Counted from the stretch's first letter, positions 30,866 to 40,483 are shown. The stretch: 64,000 bases of DNA from Geodermatophilus sabuli (GCF_010686765.1 NZ_JAAGWF010000012.1:186001-250000); one strand, 5' to 3'. Notes: generated by a model not told the origin, from the letters alone. Made by a program: numbers and translations.

Positions 30866-33800
30866 GTGTTCGCCAAGGTCCTGGTCGCCAACCGCGGTGA
30901 GATCGCCGTGCGCGCGTTCCGCGCCGCCTACGAGCTGGGAGTCGGCACCGTCGCGGTCTTCCCGTGGGAGGACCGCAACTCCGTCCACCGGCTGAAGGCC
31001 GACGAGAGCTACCAGATCGGCGAGGCCGGGCACCCCGTCCGGGCCTACCTGTCGGTGGCGGAGGTCGTCCGCGCGGCGCAGCAGGCCGGCGCGGACGCCG
31101 TCTATCCCGGCTACGGGTTCCTCTCGGAGAACCCGGACCTGGCCGAGGCGTGCGCGGCCGCGGGACTCACCTTCGTCGGCCCGCCGGCGGCGGTGCTGGA
31201 GCTGACCGGCAACAAGGCGCGGGCCATCGCGGCGGCGCGCGAGGCGGGCCTGCCGGTGCTCGCCTCCACCGAGCCCAGCGCGGACGTCGACACCGTGGTC
31301 GCCACCGCGCGGGAGCTGCCGTTCCCGGTGTTCGTCAAGGCCGTGGCCGGCGGCGGCGGGCGCGGCATGCGCCGGGTGACCGACCCCGCCGACCTCGCCG
31401 CGGCGGTGCAGGCCGCCATGCGGGAGGCGGAGTCCGCGTTCGGCGACCCGACGGTCTTCGTCGAGCAGGCGGTCGTCGAGCCCCGGCACATCGAGGTGCA
31501 GATCCTCGCCGACGGGCAGGGGGACGTCGTCCACCTGTTCGAGCGGGACTGCTCAGTGCAGCGGCGGCACCAGAAGGTCGTCGAGCTGGCCCCGGCGCCG
31601 AACCTCGCCCCGGAGCTGCGGGAACGGATCTGCGCGGACGCGGTCGCCTTCGCGCGCGCCATCGGCTACGTCAACGCCGGCACCGTGGAGTTCCTGCTCG
31701 ACGCGCAGGGCCGGCACGTCTTCATCGAGATGAACCCGCGGATCCAGGTGGAGCACACGGTCACCGAGGAGGTCACCGACGTCGACCTGGTGCAGTCCCA
31801 GCTGCGGATCGCCGCCGGCGAGACGCTGGCCGACCTCGGGCTGGCCCAGGAGTCGATCACGCTGCGCGGCGCGGCCCTGCAGTGCCGGATCACCACCGAG
31901 GACCCGGCCAACGGGTTCCGCCCGGACACCGGCCGGATCACCGCCTACCGGTCGCCCGGCGGGGCCGGCATCCGGCTGGACGGGGGCGCGTCGCTGGGCG
32001 CGGAGGTCGAGGCGCACTTCGACTCGCTGCTGGTGAAGCTGACCTGCCGGGGTGCGGACTTCGGCATCGCCGTCGCCCGCGCCCGCCGCGCGGTGGCGGA
32101 GTTCCGCATCCGCGGGGTGGCCACCAACATCCCGTTCCTGCAGGCCGTCCTCGACGACCCGGACTTCCGTGCCGGCCACGTGACGACGTCCTTCATCGAG
32201 CAGCGCCCCGAGCTCCTCACCTCGCGCAGCTCGGCCGACCGCGGCACCAAGCTGCTGACCTACCTGGCCGACGTGACGGTGAACAAGCCGCACGGGGACC
32301 GCCCGCACCTGGTCGACCCGGTCGGCAAGCTGCCGCAGGTGGACCTGCGCACCCCGCCGCCGGACGGCTCGCGGCAGCGGCTGCTCGATCTCGGGCCCGA
32401 GCGCTTCGCCGCCGAACTGCGGGCACAGACGGCGCTGGCGGTCACCGACACCACCTTCCGCGACGCCCACCAGTCGCTGCTCGCCACCCGGGTCCGCACC
32501 AAGGACCTGCTCGCCGTCGCCGGCCACGTCGCCCGCACCACCCCGCAGCTGCTCAGCCTGGAGTGCTGGGGCGGAGCGACCTACGACGTCGCGCTGCGGT
32601 TCCTGCACGAGGACCCCTGGGACCGGCTGGCCGCACTCCGGGAGGCGGTGCCCAACATCTGCCTGCAGATGCTGCTGCGGGGCCGCAACACCGTGGGCTA
32701 CACGCCCTATCCGGAGCAGGTCACCACGACGTTCGTCGAGGAGGCCGCCCGCACCGGCATCGACGTCTTCCGCGTCTTCGACGCCCTCAACGACGTGGCG
32801 CAGATGCGCCCGGCGATCGACGCGGTCCGGGAGACCGGGACGGCGGTCGCGGAGGTGGCGCTGTGCTACACCGGCGACCTGTCCGACCCCGGCGAGACGC
32901 TCTACACGCTGGACTACTTCCTGCACCTCGCCGAGCAGATCGTCGACGCCGGTGCGCACGTGCTGGCGATCAAGGACATGGCCGGCCTGCTCCGGCCGCC
33001 CGCCGCGGCCCGGCTGGTGGCCGCGCTACGGCAGCGGTTCGACCTGCCGGTGCACCTGCACACGCACGACACCGCCGGCGGTCAGCTCGCCACCCTGCTG
33101 GCCGCGGAGCGGGCCGGGGTGGACGCCGTCGACGGCGCGGTCGCGTCCATGGCCGGCACGACGTCGCAGCCGCCGCTGTCGGCCATCGTGGCCGGCACCG
33201 ACGCCACGGAGCGCGCCACCGGGCTGGACCTGCGCGCGGTCAACGACCTGGAGCCCTACTGGGAGGCGGTCCGCCGGGTGTACGCGCCGTTCGAGTCGGG
33301 GCTGCCGGCACCGACCGGGCGGGTCTACACCCACGAGATCCCCGGCGGGCAGCTGTCCAACCTGCGCCAGCAGGCGATCGCGCTGGGGCTGGGCCAGCGG
33401 TTCGAGGAGGTCGAGGACGCCTACGCCGCCGCCGACCGGCTGCTCGGCCGGCTGGTCAAGGTCACCCCGTCGTCCAAGGTGGTCGGCGACCTGGCGCTGC
33501 AGCTGGTCGGCTCCGGGGTCACGGTGGACGACTTCGCCTCCGACCCGGGCACGTACGACCTGCCGGACTCGGTCATCGGCTTCCTCCGCGGCGACCTCGG
33601 CGACCCGCCCGGCGGCTGGCCCGAGCCGTTCCGCACCCGCGCACTGGAGGGCCGCCGTCCGGCCGACCCGCCCGCGGAGCTGTCCGACGACGACCTGCGG
33701 GGGCTGGCGGAGCAGCCCCGCCAGACGCTCAACCGGCTGCTGTTCCCCGGTCCCACCCGCGAGTACCAGGCGCACGGCGAGGCCTACGGCGACGTGTCGG

Positions 33801-34267
33801 TGCTGCCCACCAAGGAGTTCCTCTACGGCCTGCGGCCCGGCGACGAGCACGCCGTCGAGATCGAGCCCGGGGTGACCCTGCTCCTGGGCGTGGAAGCGGT
33901 CTCCGACGCCGACGAGCGCGGCATGCGCACCGTCATGAGCAGCCTCAACGGGCAGCTGCGGCCGGTGTCGATCCGCGACCGCAACGTCGAGGCGCAGGTC
34001 AGGGCCGCCGAGAAGGCCGACCGCACCGACCCCCGCCAGGTGGCCGCTCCCTTCGCCGGCGTCGTCACCCTCACCGTCGCCGAGGGCGATCCGGTGGCGT
34101 CCGGCCAGGCGGTCGCGACCATCGAGGCCATGAAGATGGAGGCCGCCATCACCGCACCGCAGGACGGCACCGTCCGCCGCCTCGCGATCGGGCCGATCCA
34201 GCAGGTCGAGGGCGGTGACCTGCTCCTGGTGCTCGACGCGGCCACCGGGCCCGGCCCGGCGTCCTGA
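30866..34267 (+). CDS. pyc: Pyruvate carboxylase
   Basis: 1133 residues, full length for single-chain pyruvate carboxylase, which makes oxaloacetate from pyruvate and bicarbonate using ATP and biotin. Order: biotin carboxylase (FAKVLVANRGEIAVRAF at the start, ATP-grasp loop VAGGGGRGM near 160, EMNPRIQVEHTVTEE near 290); carboxyltransferase (TDTTFRDAHQSLLATRVRT near 528, LHTHDTAG near 730); C-terminal biotinyl domain with the biotin-accepting Lys in EAMKM near 1088. The GTG at 30866, with TGGAGG upstream, is the family start. It appears to be a single-gene unit. A hairpin follows the stop. Confidence 0.98.
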   Translation: MFAKVLVANRGEIAVRAFRAAYELGVGTVAVFPWEDRNSVHRLKADESYQIGEAGHPVRAYLSVAEVVRAAQQAGADAVYPGYGFLSENPDLAEACAAAGLTFVGPPAAVLELTGNKARAIAAAREAGLPVLASTEPSADVDTVVATARELPFPVFVKAVAGGGGRGMRRVTDPADLAAAVQAAMREAESAFGDPTVFVEQAVVEPRHIEVQILADGQGDVVHLFERDCSVQRRHQKVVELAPAPNLAPELRERICADAVAFARAIGYVNAGTVEFLLDAQGRHVFIEMNPRIQVEHTVTEEVTDVDLVQSQLRIAAGETLADLGLAQESITLRGAALQCRITTEDPANGFRPDTGRITAYRSPGGAGIRLDGGASLGAEVEAHFDSLLVKLTCRGADFGIAVARARRAVAEFRIRGVATNIPFLQAVLDDPDFRAGHVTTSFIEQRPELLTSRSSADRGTKLLTYLADVTVNKPHGDRPHLVDPVGKLPQVDLRTPPPDGSRQRLLDLGPERFAAELRAQTALAVTDTTFRDAHQSLLATRVRTKDLLAVAGHVARTTPQLLSLECWGGATYDVALRFLHEDPWDRLAALREAVPNICLQMLLRGRNTVGYTPYPEQVTTTFVEEAARTGIDVFRVFDALNDVAQMRPAIDAVRETGTAVAEVALCYTGDLSDPGETLYTLDYFLHLAEQIVDAGAHVLAIKDMAGLLRPPAAARLVAALRQRFDLPVHLHTHDTAGGQLATLLAAERAGVDAVDGAVASMAGTTSQPPLSAIVAGTDATERATGLDLRAVNDLEPYWEAVRRVYAPFESGLPAPTGRVYTHEIPGGQLSNLRQQAIALGLGQRFEEVEDAYAAADRLLGRLVKVTPSSKVVGDLALQLVGSGVTVDDFASDPGTYDLPDSVIGFLRGDLGDPPGGWPEPFRTRALEGRRPADPPAELSDDDLRGLAEQPRQTLNRLLFPGPTREYQAHGEAYGDVSVLPTKEFLYGLRPGDEHAVEIEPGVTLLLGVEAVSDADERGMRTVMSSLNGQLRPVSIRDRNVEAQVRAAEKADRTDPRQVAAPFAGVVTLTVAEGDPVASGQAVATIEAMKMEAAITAPQDGTVRRLAIGPIQQVEGGDLLLVLDAATGPGPAS

Positions 34268-34283
34268 CCTGACGGCCCGGGTC

Positions 34284-34300
34284 CGGGGGCATTGCCCCCG
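34284..34300 (+). terminator. Hairpin after pyc
   Basis: Perfect seven-base arms CGGGGGC and GCCCCCG with a three-base loop lie 17 bases beyond the pyc stop; there is no T-run. Confidence 0.5.
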
Positions 34301-34373
34301 AGCCACTCCCCGAGGACAGTCGGGCGCGCGGCGGAGCCGTCGGGGCAGCGCCGCCTCGAGGGGGAACACTGGC

Positions 34374-35003
34374 ATGTACGCGCGTTCGACCACCTTCCGC
34401 GGGAACCCGGCCGCCATCGACGACGGCATCGCCTACACCCGCGAGAAGGTCCTGCCCGCCGTCACCCAGATGGACGGCTGCCTGGGGCTCGCGATGCTCG
34501 CCGACCGCCACACCGGCCGGTGCATCGTGACGACGTCCTGGGACGACGCCGAGGCGATGCGCCGCAGCGCGGAAGCCGTCCGCTCCATCCGCGAGACGGC
34601 GATCGCGACCGTCGGCGGCACCGACGCGGACACCGAGGTCGTCGAGTGGTCCGTCGCCGTCCTGCACCGCGTGCGCGAGGCCCCCGAGGGAGCCGCCACC
34701 CGGGTCATCTGGACGAAGGGCCCGATCGGCCCGATGGACCACGTCGTCGACGCGTTCCGCACCAGCATCGTGCCCCACCTGGACGACCTGCCCGGCTTCT
34801 GCAGCGTGAGCCTGCTCGTCCACCACGACACCGGCCGCTCCGCGACCGCGACCACCTACGACAGCCGCCAGACGATGAACCGCGCCAGGGGCCAGAGCCA
34901 GGCGATGCGCGAGGAGTTCACCCAGCACCTGGGCAGGCGGGTCACCGAGGTGGCCGAGTTCGACCTCGTCCTCGCCCACCTGCGCGTCCCCGAGACGGTC
35001 TGA
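34374..35003 (+). CDS. Hypothetical protein, probable duplicated ABM/ferredoxin-like fold
   Basis: 209 residues. The first half (MYARSTTFRGNPAAIDDGIAYTREKVLPAVTQMDGCLGLAMLADRHTGRCIVTTSWDDAEAM) has the pattern of an antibiotic-biosynthesis-monooxygenase-type ferredoxin-like fold. The second half repeats it (DHVVDAFRTSIVPHLDDLPGFCSVSLLVHHDTGRSATATTYDSRQTM). This points to an internal duplication forming a pseudo-dimer. No function is assigned. The ATG has AGGGGGA about nine bases upstream. Confidence 0.7.
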   Translation: MYARSTTFRGNPAAIDDGIAYTREKVLPAVTQMDGCLGLAMLADRHTGRCIVTTSWDDAEAMRRSAEAVRSIRETAIATVGGTDADTEVVEWSVAVLHRVREAPEGAATRVIWTKGPIGPMDHVVDAFRTSIVPHLDDLPGFCSVSLLVHHDTGRSATATTYDSRQTMNRARGQSQAMREEFTQHLGRRVTEVAEFDLVLAHLRVPETV

Positions 35004-35084
35004 CCCGGGCACGCCGGCCCAACTGCACCCGGGAGTTCAGCAGCCCGTCACGGGTTCGACACCTGCGGTGCGCATCCTCGCGAC

Positions 35085-35321
35085 ATGACCGCGAGCCTGT
35101 ACGTGACGGGAACCCATGTCGCGTGGATGGAGCGGCACCTCCCGGTCGGCGGCGGGGACCTGCCGCGGCCGGACGGCGTCGCGCACGCCGTGGCGAAGCC
35201 GGTCGTCGACGGCCTGGCCGCCTCGGTCTGCGGGGTCCTGGTGACCGCGCGGACCGACGTGGACTGGCAGGCGACCCGGGACGCTCCCCGCTGCGAGGAG
35301 TGCCAGCGGGTGGTCGGCTGA
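35085..35321 (+). CDS. Small hypothetical protein with a CxxC motif
   Basis: 78 residues. A central VCGVLVTARTDVDWQATRDAPRCEECQRVV pairs one Cys in the middle with a C-terminal CEEC, a pattern seen in small actinobacterial proteins that may bind a metal. The ATG lies at 35085 with no strong ribosome site. Confidence 0.6.
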   Translation: MTASLYVTGTHVAWMERHLPVGGGDLPRPDGVAHAVAKPVVDGLAASVCGVLVTARTDVDWQATRDAPRCEECQRVVG

Positions 35322-35323
35322 CC

Positions 35324-35500
35324 TCAGGGCAGCAGGGGCGCTGCAGCGCCCGATGCGCCGCTGACCGAGCGCGGGAACGGGTCCTCCGCGGGGTCGAACG
35401 CACCGACGGTCGCGAAGACCATGAGCCCGGCCGTCGCGACCAGGACGCCGAGCGACTGGACGCACTGCCCGATGACCCGCACCGGTGCAGGCTGCCGCAC
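35324..35500 (-). CDS. Possible small membrane protein
   Basis: 58 residues if started at the GTG at 35500. One hydrophobic helix (VIGQCVQSLGVLVATAGLMVFATVGAF) is followed by a polar tail (DPAEDPFPRS). Codon third positions are GC-rich, as in real genes here. The start is uncertain: GGAG lies only two bases before this GTG, and GTGs at 35482 and 35524 are also in frame. Its end abuts the convergent CxxC gene. Confidence 0.4.
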   Translation of the reverse strand: MRQPAPVRVIGQCVQSLGVLVATAGLMVFATVGAFDPAEDPFPRSVSGASGAAAPLLP

Positions 35501-35670
35501 GTCTCCGGGCCGGGCGACGGGCACGGCCGCCGACCGCCCGATCCAGCGACACGAGGCGCGCGTTCCCCCTGACGGGTGAGAACGTCGCCCACTGGCCGGC
35601 CGGGACCTCCGACTGGGCACCGGACCTGTCGATGGGGCGGGGACGGGTCCACGAGGGGAGGTGCGCGGCG

Positions 35671-36066
35671 ATGCGGGTGTCGTTGGTGGTGTACGGACTG
35701 CTCTACGTCCTCATGGAGGTGGTCGGGTACCAGCTCGAGCTCATCGGCTGGCCGCAGCTGACCGCGCTGGACGTCGCCACCGCGGTGGCCAACGCCTGCC
35801 TGGTGGTCGCCGTCGCGATCGCCGCGCTCGTCGGGCTGGACGTCGGTGCCCGGCGCTGGCGCCGCGCGGTGCACGCCCGGCGGCAGGACCAGCGGCGCCT
35901 CGCCGAGGAGTACTGGGCCGCCCAGCAGCCGATCGGCGTCTCCTCGTGGCGGGCGGAGCCGACGCTGGCGCTGCCCGCGGCCGGTCCCCGCCCGAGCCGG
36001 AACCCCTACCTCGTCGGGTGGTCGGCCGGGCGCCGCTACCCGGAGGAGCCCGGCCGGCTGCTCTGA
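35671..36066 (+). CDS. Hypothetical membrane protein with two helices
   Basis: 131 residues. Two N-terminal hydrophobic helices (VSLVVYGLLYVLMEVVGYQLELIGW and LDVATAVANACLVVAVAIAALVGLDVGA) are followed by a basic, cytoplasmic-looking tail with RRAVHARRQDQRRLAEEYWAAQQ. The ATG at 35671 has GGGGAGG about nine bases before it. The family is not recognised. Confidence 0.6.
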   Translation: MRVSLVVYGLLYVLMEVVGYQLELIGWPQLTALDVATAVANACLVVAVAIAALVGLDVGARRWRRAVHARRQDQRRLAEEYWAAQQPIGVSSWRAEPTLALPAAGPRPSRNPYLVGWSAGRRYPEEPGRLL

Positions 36067-36123
36067 CGTCCGCTGGTCCGGCCGCCGCTCATCCGGCCAC
36101 CGCGGGGGTCGACCGCCGGTCGG

Positions 36124-36423
36124 TCAGTCGGCGAGCACCGCTGCCGTGAGGCCGAGGTCGTGCGCGTCGAGGGCCTGCGGGCCGCCACGCCGGATCGCCC
36201 AGGCGAGCGCCACCGCGTCGGCCCGGCCGGGACGCGCACCCGGAGCAGCGACGATCTGGCCCATCTCGTCGGCCGAGGCACCGGCGCCGTCGGACCGCAG
36301 CAGCACCCAGCCGGCGTCCTCGAGACGCTGGGAGAGGTCGGCCTCCAGGTCGGCCTCGGCGAGGTCCTCGAAGTCCCACAGGGCGATCGGCTCGGTGGGG
36401 CGCAGGGCGGCGACGGCGGGCAT
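36124..36423 (-). CDS. Hypothetical acidic protein
   Basis: 99 residues from the ATG at 36423 (MPAVAALRPTEPIALWDFEDLAEADLEADLSQRLEDAGW), with GAGGAA upstream. The protein is acidic and probably helical, with ADAVALAWAIRRGGPQALDAHDLGLTAAVLAD at the end. No family is recognised. Confidence 0.55.
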   Translation of the reverse strand: MPAVAALRPTEPIALWDFEDLAEADLEADLSQRLEDAGWVLLRSDGAGASADEMGQIVAAPGARPGRADAVALAWAIRRGGPQALDAHDLGLTAAVLAD

Positions 36424-36673
36424 GGCGGGTCTCGTTCCTCGGCGGACCGGGCTCGTTCCCGGCGAGGACGACTCTGCGGACGCAACCGCAGGTCCCCGCC
36501 GAGGAAGCCGCAGGACTTCCGCAAGACCGGCCGCACCTCGCGTCCCGACGCGCCGACCACGATCCGTGCGCCCCCGCCTCCCGCGAGCGCCCACGGACGA
36601 CTATGGTCGACACGTCGGGAAGGCCCTGCGCTATGGCAGGACCCCGATGCACGACCTCAGCTAGGAGCGAGCA

Positions 36674-36877
36674 ATGCCCGAAGGCACAGTGAAGTGGTTC
36701 AACGCAGAGAAGGGGTTCGGCTTCGCCACCCCTGACGGTGGCGGACCTGATGTGTTCGTCCACTACTCGGCCATCCAGACCAGCGGGTACCGCTCGCTCG
36801 ACGAAGGCCAGCGGATCTCGTTCGACATCGAGCAGGGCCAGAAGGGCCCGCAGGCGGCGAACGTCAACCCGGTCTGA
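36674..36877 (+). CDS. Cold-shock domain protein
   Basis: 67 residues, one cold-shock domain. RNA-binding motifs are KGFGFA (residues 16-21) and VFVHY (about 30-34), and the C-terminus is the usual GPQAANV. CspA-type proteins are single-stranded nucleic-acid-binding RNA chaperones. AGGAG lies seven bases before the ATG. The 250-base upstream region has no other gene and may contain a long leader. A hairpin pair follows the stop. Confidence 0.97.
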   Translation: MPEGTVKWFNAEKGFGFATPDGGGPDVFVHYSAIQTSGYRSLDEGQRISFDIEQGQKGPQAANVNPV

Positions 36878-36891
36878 TCCCAGACCACACC

Positions 36892-36927
36892 AGCGCCCCC
36901 CGTCCGGTTCTCCGGGCGGGGGGCGCT
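36892..36927 (+). terminator. Strong hairpin after the cold-shock gene
   Basis: Arms AGCGCCCCCCGTCCGG and CCGGGCGGGGGGCGCT (one mismatch) with a short loop, followed by GTCGTTC. A smaller hairpin (GGTCTG/CAGACC, 36871-36886) covers the stop codon. Confidence 0.75.
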
Positions 36928-36953
36928 GTCGTTCGCCCGGGGGCGGGCGGGTG

Positions 36954-37415
36954 TCAGCGGGCCCGGGGCACGTAACCGCCGATCAGCGCCGACATGAGCA
37001 GGGCCCCGTCGTCCGGGCCGACCGCGGTGGCGGCGTCGGCGAGGGCCCGCCAGCGCGCCCGCTCCACGTCCGTCGGCGCGTTCTCCGCCCGGGTGGTCAC
37101 CTGCTCGAGGAGCCGGTCCCACTCCCCCTGCGGTGTCGGCCAGAGCCCGGCCAGCCGCCGCGCCTCGGGGGAGATCCCGGTGAACCGCACGATGTCGCCG
37201 GCGTGGTTGGTCAGCGCCTCGGCGTACCCGGCGGACACCAGCGCCCGCGCGGCGTTCAGCACGTCGGCCTTCGGCAGGCCGCTCGCGGGGACCACCTGAC
37301 CGAGCAGGTAGGGCGAACCGCCGTGCGCGCCCTCGTCCACGAGCCGGGCGATCGCCCGCAGCACGGGCAGGTCGCGGGTGAACCAGACGTCGGGCAGGGG
37401 CGAGGCGGTGGTCAC
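36954..37415 (-). CDS. Hypothetical protein, possible winged-helix
   Basis: 153 residues from a GTG at 37415. The segment VLRAIARLVDEGAHGGSPYLLGQVVPASGLPKADVLNAARALVSAGYAEAL reads like a winged helix-turn-helix (helices, then a wing into HAGDIVRFTGISPEARRL). The C-terminal half is helical. No family name can be given; regulation of transcription is only a possibility. Confidence 0.6.
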   Translation of the reverse strand: MTTASPLPDVWFTRDLPVLRAIARLVDEGAHGGSPYLLGQVVPASGLPKADVLNAARALVSAGYAEALTNHAGDIVRFTGISPEARRLAGLWPTPQGEWDRLLEQVTTRAENAPTDVERARWRALADAATAVGPDDGALLMSALIGGYVPRAR

Positions 37416-37440
37416 CCGCCCAGTCTCCGCCGCGGACGGC

Positions 37441-37475
37441 GGCGCCCCGCCACCCGGGTCGGGTGGCGGGGCGCC
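37441..37475 (-). terminator. Perfect 15-base hairpin
   Basis: Arms GGCGCCCCGCCACCC (37441-37455) and GGGTGGCGGGGCGCC (37461-37475) are fully complementary with a five-base loop. It lies 68 bases after the stop of the membrane protein gene at 37543 and just before the next minus-strand gene. Confidence 0.75.
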
Positions 37476-37542
37476 GTCGAGCGGTCTCCCCGCCGGGTCC
37501 CGCCACGAGCGTGCGCGCGGCGGGGGCAGGGAGGTCCTCGTC

Positions 37543-38190
37543 TCAGGGGCGGGCGCCGGTGAGCTCCGGCCGCAGCACCAGGAGGACGCCCAGCGCCGCG
37601 TAGCCGGCCAGCAGGTGCCCGGCGGCGATGGCGGGCGCGGCGGCGGCGAAGGCGACCGACGCGGGGATGACCACGGGAGCCCAGCTCTCCGCACCCAGCG
37701 GCCAGAACCGCGCCGCGCCGCGCCACCGGCCCGCGATCGCGATCCGGATGCCGATGGCGAACATGCCGAGCATCGAGATCGGCCAGAACGCGTCGACGGC
37801 CACCCAGGCCGGGACGTCGTCCCACGCCGGCACCAGGATCGTCTGCAGGGTCGAGAGCATCGCCAGCCCCAGCAGCACGTGCTCGATCCGCAGCACCGCC
37901 CGGGCCAGCCGGCCGGTGCCGATGGCGCCGGTGGCCTGCTGGGCGCCGACCAGCGCGACCAGCCCGACCTGGAACAGCAGCGTGGAGGTGTTGTAGACGG
38001 CGGCGTCCAGGCCCGGGTCGGCACCGAGGCCGTAGACCAGGATGCAGCTCGCCCAGGCGGCCGAGCCGAGGGCCGTGGCGGCGCCAGCGGCCCGGACCGT
38101 GCGGACGGCGGGACCGGCGGGCGGGACGGCGGCCGGCGCGGCGCCGGTCCGGTCGGTGCGGGCCGGCGCGGGGGTGGTGCTGAGGGACAT
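37543..38190 (-). CDS. Membrane protein, DUF4386-like
   Basis: 215 residues with about six hydrophobic helices. The pattern GSAAWASCILVYGLGADPGLDAAVYNTSTLLFQVGLVALVGAQQATGAIG, then IEHVLLGLAMLSTLQTILVP and DAFWPISMLGMFAIGIRIAI, resembles DUF4386-type membrane proteins. The ATG is at 38190. It is divergent from the histidine kinase gene and could be its target; nothing shows that directly. Confidence 0.65.
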   Translation of the reverse strand: MSLSTTPAPARTDRTGAAPAAVPPAGPAVRTVRAAGAATALGSAAWASCILVYGLGADPGLDAAVYNTSTLLFQVGLVALVGAQQATGAIGTGRLARAVLRIEHVLLGLAMLSTLQTILVPAWDDVPAWVAVDAFWPISMLGMFAIGIRIAIAGRWRGAARFWPLGAESWAPVVIPASVAFAAAAPAIAAGHLLAGYAALGVLLVLRPELTGARP

Positions 38191-38353
38191 CTCGTCTCCC
38201 GGATCTTGGTCGCGGTGCCCGGTGCACCGCCTGGGAGAACCGTCTCGGCGCGGCGTCCCGGGCAGCCAGGGCGCGCCGCCCCGATCCGGTCCCCCTCCCC
38301 GTCCCGGGCGACACGGGACGGCTGCCTCGTGACGCTCGGGACACCGGCGCGGA

Positions 38354-40483
38354 ATGATCTCGCGCGTGCTGACCGAGACCGGGGCGCCGCCGGCTGCTCC
38401 GGCCGGCGCCGACTCCCCCGCCTCCCCCCGCTCGCGGGCGCGGTGGGTCGCCGGCGCGGTGGCGGTGGCCAGCGGCGGCGCCACCGTGGCCGCGGTGGTC
38501 CTCGATGCGCTCACGCCCGCAGCGGCGCGGGCGGCCGCGGAGGCCACCGTCGGCTCGATCCTCGGCCTGCCCGGTCTGCTCCTCGCGGTCCCGGCCTTCC
38601 TCCTGCTGTCTCGGCTGCCCCGGCACCCGGTGTCCTGGGTGGTGGCCGGCAACGCGCTGGCCTGGGGCCTGGACGGGCTGGCCCAGTCGTGGCTGACCCA
38701 CGCGCTGCGCGGTGAGGTGGTGCTGCCCGGCGCCACCGCCGCGTTCTGGTACGTCTCGCGCTTCGGCGCCTGGCTGCTGGTGGGGTTGCCGCTGCTCCTG
38801 CTGCTCTACCCGGGCGGGCGACTGCCGGGGGGCCGGTGGCGCCCGGTCGCGGTCATGGCCTTGCTCGCCACCACGGTGCTGCCGTTGCTGCTCATGGTCG
38901 CACCGGCCGCGGCCCTGGACGCCGGGAGCGACATCGACCCGCCCGCCTACTACGACCGGATCGACGTCGACCCGACCAGCCTCCCGCTGCCGGCCGGGCT
39001 CGTCGTGCCCCTGGCCCGGGTCGGCCTGCCGCTGGCACTGCTGGGCGTCCTCGTCTGCGTCGCCATCGTCGTACTGCGGCACCGGGGCGCCGGGGGCGAG
39101 CAGCGTCGGCAGCTGCGCTGGCTCGTCTGGGCCGCGGTGGCCGACGCGCTGGTGCTGCTGACCGCCGGCGTGGCGCCCGGCGACCTCTCGTCGCTGGCGC
39201 TCGCGCTGACCGTGTCCCTGACCGGGGCGGCGGCCGCGGTCGGGTTGCTGTGGCCGCGCGCGGTCGACATCGACCGCCTGCTCGGGGGGACGCTCGTCTA
39301 CGGCGGGCTGGCGGTGGCCGTCGTCCTGCTCGACCTCGCGGTGATCGCCGCCGCCGGCGCGTTGCTCGGCGACCGGCTCGGCGAGCGGGACGCCACCCTC
39401 CTCGCCCTCCTCGTCGTGACCGCGCTCTACGTGCCGTTGCGTGCTCAGGCGTGGCGGCTGGTGCGCCGCTGGGTGCTGGGTGAGCAGGAGGACCCCTACC
39501 GCGTGGTCTCCGGGCTGGCCGAGCGGCTGGAGCGTTCCGACGGCGCGGAGGAGCAGCTCACGGCGGTCGCCGGAGGGGTCGCCGAGGCCTTCCGTTCGCC
39601 GTACGTGGGGGTGGAGGTCGACGCCCCCGGCGGCGGCCGGCTGGTCGCCGAGCACGGACGGCGCCCCGCCACCGTCCAGTCGCTGCCGATCGCCTACCGC
39701 GGGGAGGAGGTCGGCCGGCTGCTGCTCCCCCGGGACGGCGTCCGCGCGCAACTGGTGACCCGCGACGAGCGGCTGCTCGCCGACGTCGTCCGGCAGGCCG
39801 CGGCGGCCGCCCGCGCCAGCGCCCTGGCCACCGAGCTGCAGACGAGCCGGGAGCAGCTGGTCGCGGCGCGGGAGGAGGAGCGCCGGCGGCTGCGCCGGGA
39901 CCTGCACGACGGCCTGGGACCCTCGCTGGGCGCGGTGGTGCTGCGCATCGACACCGCCCGGAACCTCGCCGCGCACCGCCCGGAGGACGCCGACCGGCTG
40001 CTGCGCCAAGCACGCGACGACGTCGCGGCCGCGCTCGCCGACGTCCGCCGGCTGGTGCACGACCTGCGCCCGCCCGCGCTCGACGACCTGGGTCTGGGTG
40101 GCGCGGTCCGCCAGCAGGCCGGGCGGCTGCTCGCGCCGCCCGTGGCCGTCACCGTGGACGCCGCCGACCTCCCCCACCTGCGTGCGGCCGTCGAGGTCGC
40201 TGCGTACCGGATCGCCTCCGAGGCCCTGGCCAACGTGGCGCGACACGCGTCGGCGTCCCGGGTCCGGGTCTCGCTGTCCTGCGACGGTGACGGCGCGCTG
40301 GTGGTGGAGGTCTCCGACGACGGCGTCGGCATCGCGCCGGGGGCACCGGCCGGGGTGGGGCTGGTGTCGCTGCGCGAGCGGGCCGCCGAGCTCGGGGGCC
40401 GCTGTTGGGTGGAGTGCCCGCCGTCGGGGGGCACGGTGGTCCGGGCTGTGCTGCCCGTCGACGGGAGGGGTGACGGTGGCTGA
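38354..40483 (+). CDS. Membrane sensor histidine kinase, HisKA_3 (LiaS/NarX) type
   Basis: 709 residues. About nine hydrophobic helices fill residues 30-365. A GAF-like region follows (EEQLTAVAGGVAEAFRSPYVGVEVDAPGGG). The HisKA_3 box EEERRRLRRDLHDGLGPSLG carries the phospho-accepting His near 517, and the HATPase_c domain shows SEALANVARHA near 621 and DDGVGIAPG with GVGLVSLRERAAELGG. The multi-helix sensor matches the LiaS/ComP-like kinases of actinobacteria. The response regulator gene overlaps its 3' end. ATG at 38354 is used; a GTG at 38366 would be nearly leaderless behind AATGAT. Confidence 0.93.
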   Translation: MISRVLTETGAPPAAPAGADSPASPRSRARWVAGAVAVASGGATVAAVVLDALTPAAARAAAEATVGSILGLPGLLLAVPAFLLLSRLPRHPVSWVVAGNALAWGLDGLAQSWLTHALRGEVVLPGATAAFWYVSRFGAWLLVGLPLLLLLYPGGRLPGGRWRPVAVMALLATTVLPLLLMVAPAAALDAGSDIDPPAYYDRIDVDPTSLPLPAGLVVPLARVGLPLALLGVLVCVAIVVLRHRGAGGEQRRQLRWLVWAAVADALVLLTAGVAPGDLSSLALALTVSLTGAAAAVGLLWPRAVDIDRLLGGTLVYGGLAVAVVLLDLAVIAAAGALLGDRLGERDATLLALLVVTALYVPLRAQAWRLVRRWVLGEQEDPYRVVSGLAERLERSDGAEEQLTAVAGGVAEAFRSPYVGVEVDAPGGGRLVAEHGRRPATVQSLPIAYRGEEVGRLLLPRDGVRAQLVTRDERLLADVVRQAAAAARASALATELQTSREQLVAAREEERRRLRRDLHDGLGPSLGAVVLRIDTARNLAAHRPEDADRLLRQARDDVAAALADVRRLVHDLRPPALDDLGLGGAVRQQAGRLLAPPVAVTVDAADLPHLRAAVEVAAYRIASEALANVARHASASRVRVSLSCDGDGALVVEVSDDGVGIAPGAPAGVGLVSLRERAAELGGRCWVECPPSGGTVVRAVLPVDGRGDGG

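Noticed and set aside
35045-35075. tRNA-like GGGTTCGACACC in the spacer before 35085
   Set aside because: The flanking bases do not form a T-arm or acceptor stem, so it is not a tRNA end or attachment site.
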